Source: Trueperaceae bacterium (GTDB taxonomy: Bacteria; Deinococcota; Deinococci; Deinococcales; Trueperaceae). From it: 8,762 nucleotides of DNA. A model generated the notes under the pieces. It did no database searches. It was not told the origin of the DNA and saw only the letters and a program-made list of their open reading frames with translations. This document shows positions 7,260-8,762 of the stretch, piece by piece; position 1 is the stretch's first letter; each line of letters starts with the position of its first letter. Where the stretch lies: positions 1 through 8,762 of the forward strand of contig SLSQ01000088.1 of assembly GCA_007130355.1 (NCBI GenBank), read 5' to 3'. The translations under genes and the position numbers were made by a program.

Positions 7260-8270
7260 ATGCGTAGATTCGTGACGTGCATCGCAGCGCTCGCCGTACT
7301 GGCGTTCGGGAGCGCGCAGGCGCAGGGCGACGTGATCGTCTATTCGCCGTTCAACGACGAGTTCATGCAGGCGTTGGCCGAGCCGTTCACGGCCGAGACC
7401 GGCATGCAGGTGCTGAACATCGTGATCTCGACCGGCGAGTCGCAGAGCCGCCTACGCGCCGAAGCGCAGCGCCCGCAGGCCGACGTGTGGCTGTCGGTCC
7501 GGCCCGCGATCCTGCAGCAGGCGTTCGACGAAGACCTGATCGAAGCGTACGAACCGGCCGGTGCGGACGGGGTCCTCCCCGCCTACCGCTACGACGAAGA
7601 GCACATCCAAGCGGTCGGCACCTACCCGCTGGTGTTCTTCTACAACCCGAACCTGGTCGAACGGATGGGCATCGAGGCCCCCACCGGCGACTGGGATCAG
7701 CTTCTCGACCCGATGTTCGAGGACGCCATCGTGATGCCGCACCCGGCCACCTCCGGCACGGCGCGCGCCGCGCTGGGCACGATGCTGCAGATGCCGATCC
7801 AGGCCGGCGGCAGCGAGGACGACGGCTGGGTGTACGTGACCGAACTGAACCGCAGCGTGGCGCAGTTCACCCGCAGCGGGCGCGCCCCGCAGACGCTGGT
7901 CGCGCAGGGCGAGTACCCGATCGGCATCGGCTTCTACGACGCCGTCTGGCAGCTCCAGCAGGAAGGCTTCCCGCTCGAGGTGGTCGTCCCGAACCCGGCG
8001 TTCGCCGAGCCGTACGGCGCGGCCGTGGTCGCCGGCGCGCCGAACCCGGACGGCGCCCGCGCCTTCATGGACTACCTGCTGACGCCCACCGCCCAGGAGG
8101 TGCTGACGCGCTTCGGCAACTACCCGATCGTCGAGGGCGTCGCCCCGCCCGAAGGGGGCGTCGATATCCCCAGCGATCAGGTGATCGACGTGCCGTTCCG
8201 CTGGCTCGCCGACAACACCTCCCGGCTCCTCGACACCTTCCAAGAGGTCACCCAGGCCGAGCCGCAGTGA
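7260..8270 (+). CDS. ABC transporter substrate-binding protein, ferric-iron / aminoethylphosphonate type
   Basis: Periplasmic receptor of 336 residues in the FbpA/AfuA-like binding-protein group, which includes ferric-iron, 2-aminoethylphosphonate and related receptors. Residues 1-22 are a Sec signal peptide (MRRFVTCIAALAVLAFGS, then AQAQ) without a lipobox; the cysteine at 7 is in the hydrophobic core. The mature protein starts in the usual way with DVIVYSPFNDEF, followed by STGESQSRLRAE (57-68), ADVWLSVRPAIL (74-85), FFYNPNLVERMG (126-137) and HPATSGTA (161-168). IGIGFYDAVW (221-230) falls where FbpA proteins have their paired iron-binding tyrosines; here the pair is Phe-Tyr, so iron coordination is uncertain. 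PNPDGARAFMDYLLTPTAQEVL near the end is characteristic of the group and is read here in two parts, PNPDGARAF and MDYLLTPTAQEVL. ATG 7260 has GGAGG four bases upstream. The following gene is a matching permease. Leucine codon use (CTG preferred) differs from the peptide genes upstream. Confidence 0.85.
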   Translation: MRRFVTCIAALAVLAFGSAQAQGDVIVYSPFNDEFMQALAEPFTAETGMQVLNIVISTGESQSRLRAEAQRPQADVWLSVRPAILQQAFDEDLIEAYEPAGADGVLPAYRYDEEHIQAVGTYPLVFFYNPNLVERMGIEAPTGDWDQLLDPMFEDAIVMPHPATSGTARAALGTMLQMPIQAGGSEDDGWVYVTELNRSVAQFTRSGRAPQTLVAQGEYPIGIGFYDAVWQLQQEGFPLEVVVPNPAFAEPYGAAVVAGAPNPDGARAFMDYLLTPTAQEVLTRFGNYPIVEGVAPPEGGVDIPSDQVIDVPFRWLADNTSRLLDTFQEVTQAEPQ

Positions 8271-8293
8271 CCGGCTGACCCCCGTGCCCGACC

Positions 8294-8336
8294 TCGCGCG
8301 AGCGGCGTCCCGAATCTCGGGGAGCCGCTCGCGCGA
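8294..8336 (+). terminator. Very strong hairpin between binding protein and permease genes
   Basis: TCGCGCGAGCGGC (8294-8306) and GCCGCTCGCGCGA (8324-8336) form a perfect 13-bp stem. After one G/A mismatch, bases 8308-8313 pair with 8317-8322 (one G-U), closing a three-base loop, for 19 pairs in total. It sits 24 bases after the stop codon. No T-run follows. The end of the right arm also belongs to an alternative small hairpin, CGAACG (8334-8339) with CGTTCG (8343-8348), so the two would compete at their edge. Likely an mRNA stabiliser or partial terminator that favours binding-protein expression. Confidence 0.65.
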
Positions 8337-8361
8337 ACGACGCGTTCGTCGCAGGTCGCTC

Positions 8362-8368
8362 GAGGAGG
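8362..8368 (+). promoter_or_regulatory. Shine-Dalgarno sequence that points to an ATT start
   Basis: GAGGAGG is a near-perfect complement to the 16S rRNA tail and lies six bases before ATT 8375. The same heptamer precedes the hydrolase gene (3614-3620, seven bases before its ATG). No ATG, GTG or TTG follows it in the permease frame until TTG 8408, which is 39 bases away and has no Shine-Dalgarno of its own. Confidence 0.7.
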
Positions 8369-8374
8369 ACCGAC

Positions 8375-8762
8375 ATTCCCGACGCCGCCGGAACCCGCGT
8401 CCGCACGTTGCCGCGCATCGTGCGCGAGCCCGCCGTCCTGATCGCGTACCTCGCCGTCGCCTTCACGATCCTGGCGCTGGTGCTGGTGCCTACCTACAGC
8501 ATCCTGGTCGAGAGCGTGCGCGGCGCCGACGGACTCAGTCTCGCGAACTACGAGCGGTTCTTCGGCTCGACCCACTTCCGGAACACCCTGTACAACACGC
8601 TCGCCGTCGCCTCGATCGCGACCGCGATCTCGCTGGTGCTCGGGCTCGCGTTCGCGTACGTGGTGGTGCGCACGCGGCTCCCCCTGCGCCGCTTCTTCGC
8701 CAGCGTGGTGCTGGTCCCGATGCTGCTGCCCGCCTTCCTGATCGCCTTCGCGCTGATCCTGC
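8375..8762 (+). CDS. ABC transporter permease, FbpB/PhnV-like (iron or phosphonate type), 3' end missing
   Basis: First 129 residues of a binding-protein-dependent inner-membrane permease, running off the right edge without a stop. Membrane segments are visible at about 20-45 (AVLIAYLAVAFTILALVLVP), 70-98 (NTLYNTLAVASIATAISL onward) and 107-129 (FFASVVLVPMLLPAFLIAFA). The LSLANYERFF stretch at 54-63, followed by FRNTLYNTL, is typical of permeases in ferric-iron, phosphonate and spermidine-type importers. Iron-type permeases are often fused double-length proteins of about 500-570 residues, which cannot be judged here. The frame is open from 8279 but contains no ATG, GTG or TTG before TTG 8408; the Shine-Dalgarno at 8362-8368 selects ATT 8375 as the start, giving a 19-residue polar leader before the first helix. 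If TTG 8408 were used the first helix would still be complete. It pairs with the binding protein at 7260-8270, 104 bases upstream. Confidence 0.85.
   Translation, partial: MPDAAGTRVRTLPRIVREPAVLIAYLAVAFTILALVLVPTYSILVESVRGADGLSLANYERFFGSTHFRNTLYNTLAVASIATAISLVLGLAFAYVVVRTRLPLRRFFASVVLVPMLLPAFLIAFALIL

Noticed and set aside
6260..7267. A 335-codon plus-strand frame overlapping dppC.
   Set aside because: Arginine- and histidine-rich, low-complexity translation with no motif; it is the shifted frame of a well-supported permease.
1..8762. tRNA, rRNA, CRISPR arrays, insertion sequences or attachment sites.
   Set aside because: I found no clover-leaf-like segments, no regularly spaced repeats, no transposase or integrase frames and no terminal inverted repeats.

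Overview
The window is dense, high-GC bacterial DNA with every gene on the + strand. It holds eight genes (six complete, one cut at each edge) and short intergenic gaps, none longer than about 260 bases. The two solute-binding proteins carry ordinary Sec signal peptides ending in alanine-X-alanine-like sites rather than lipobox cysteines. That suits a diderm-type envelope with a periplasm. High GC, 'AQAQ' signal-peptide ends and an abundance of ABC uptake systems would fit a Deinococcota/Trueperaceae-like genome or a high-GC proteobacterium. This is an impression only; no taxonomic marker is present.

Region 1 (1-3518): the C-terminal nine tenths of an M55-family D-aminopeptidase, a HutC-type GntR regulator, and a family-5 (dipeptide/oligopeptide) periplasmic binding protein. 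The 260-base gap before the binding protein holds a sigma70-like promoter candidate overlapped downstream by an 18-base palindrome centred on CCTAGG, a plausible operator for the neighbouring regulator.

Region 2 (3519-7109): a gamma-glutamyltransferase-fold Ntn hydrolase, then the two DppB/DppC-type permeases, closely packed. No ATPase gene accompanies them in the window. Together with region 1 this looks like a peptide capture, import and degradation module: binding protein plus permeases import a peptide, and the two intracellular hydrolases (M55 and the GGT-like enzyme) cut unusual linkages. M55 enzymes act on D-amino-acid peptides. The GGT-like enzyme keeps the catalytic threonine but has lost the residues that hold gamma-glutamyl substrates, so its substrate is probably different.

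Region 3 (7110-8762): a second, unrelated uptake system of the ferric-iron/2-aminoethylphosphonate type: a family-1-like binding protein and the start of its permease. This part uses CTG rather than CTC for leucine and reads as compositionally distinct from the peptide module. The permease has no ATG, GTG or TTG in a sensible position; a near-perfect Shine-Dalgarno sequence points to an ATT start codon.

Both binding-protein genes are followed by a strong GC-rich hairpin without a U-tract, placed just before the Shine-Dalgarno sequence of the next gene. This arrangement would give more binding protein than downstream product.
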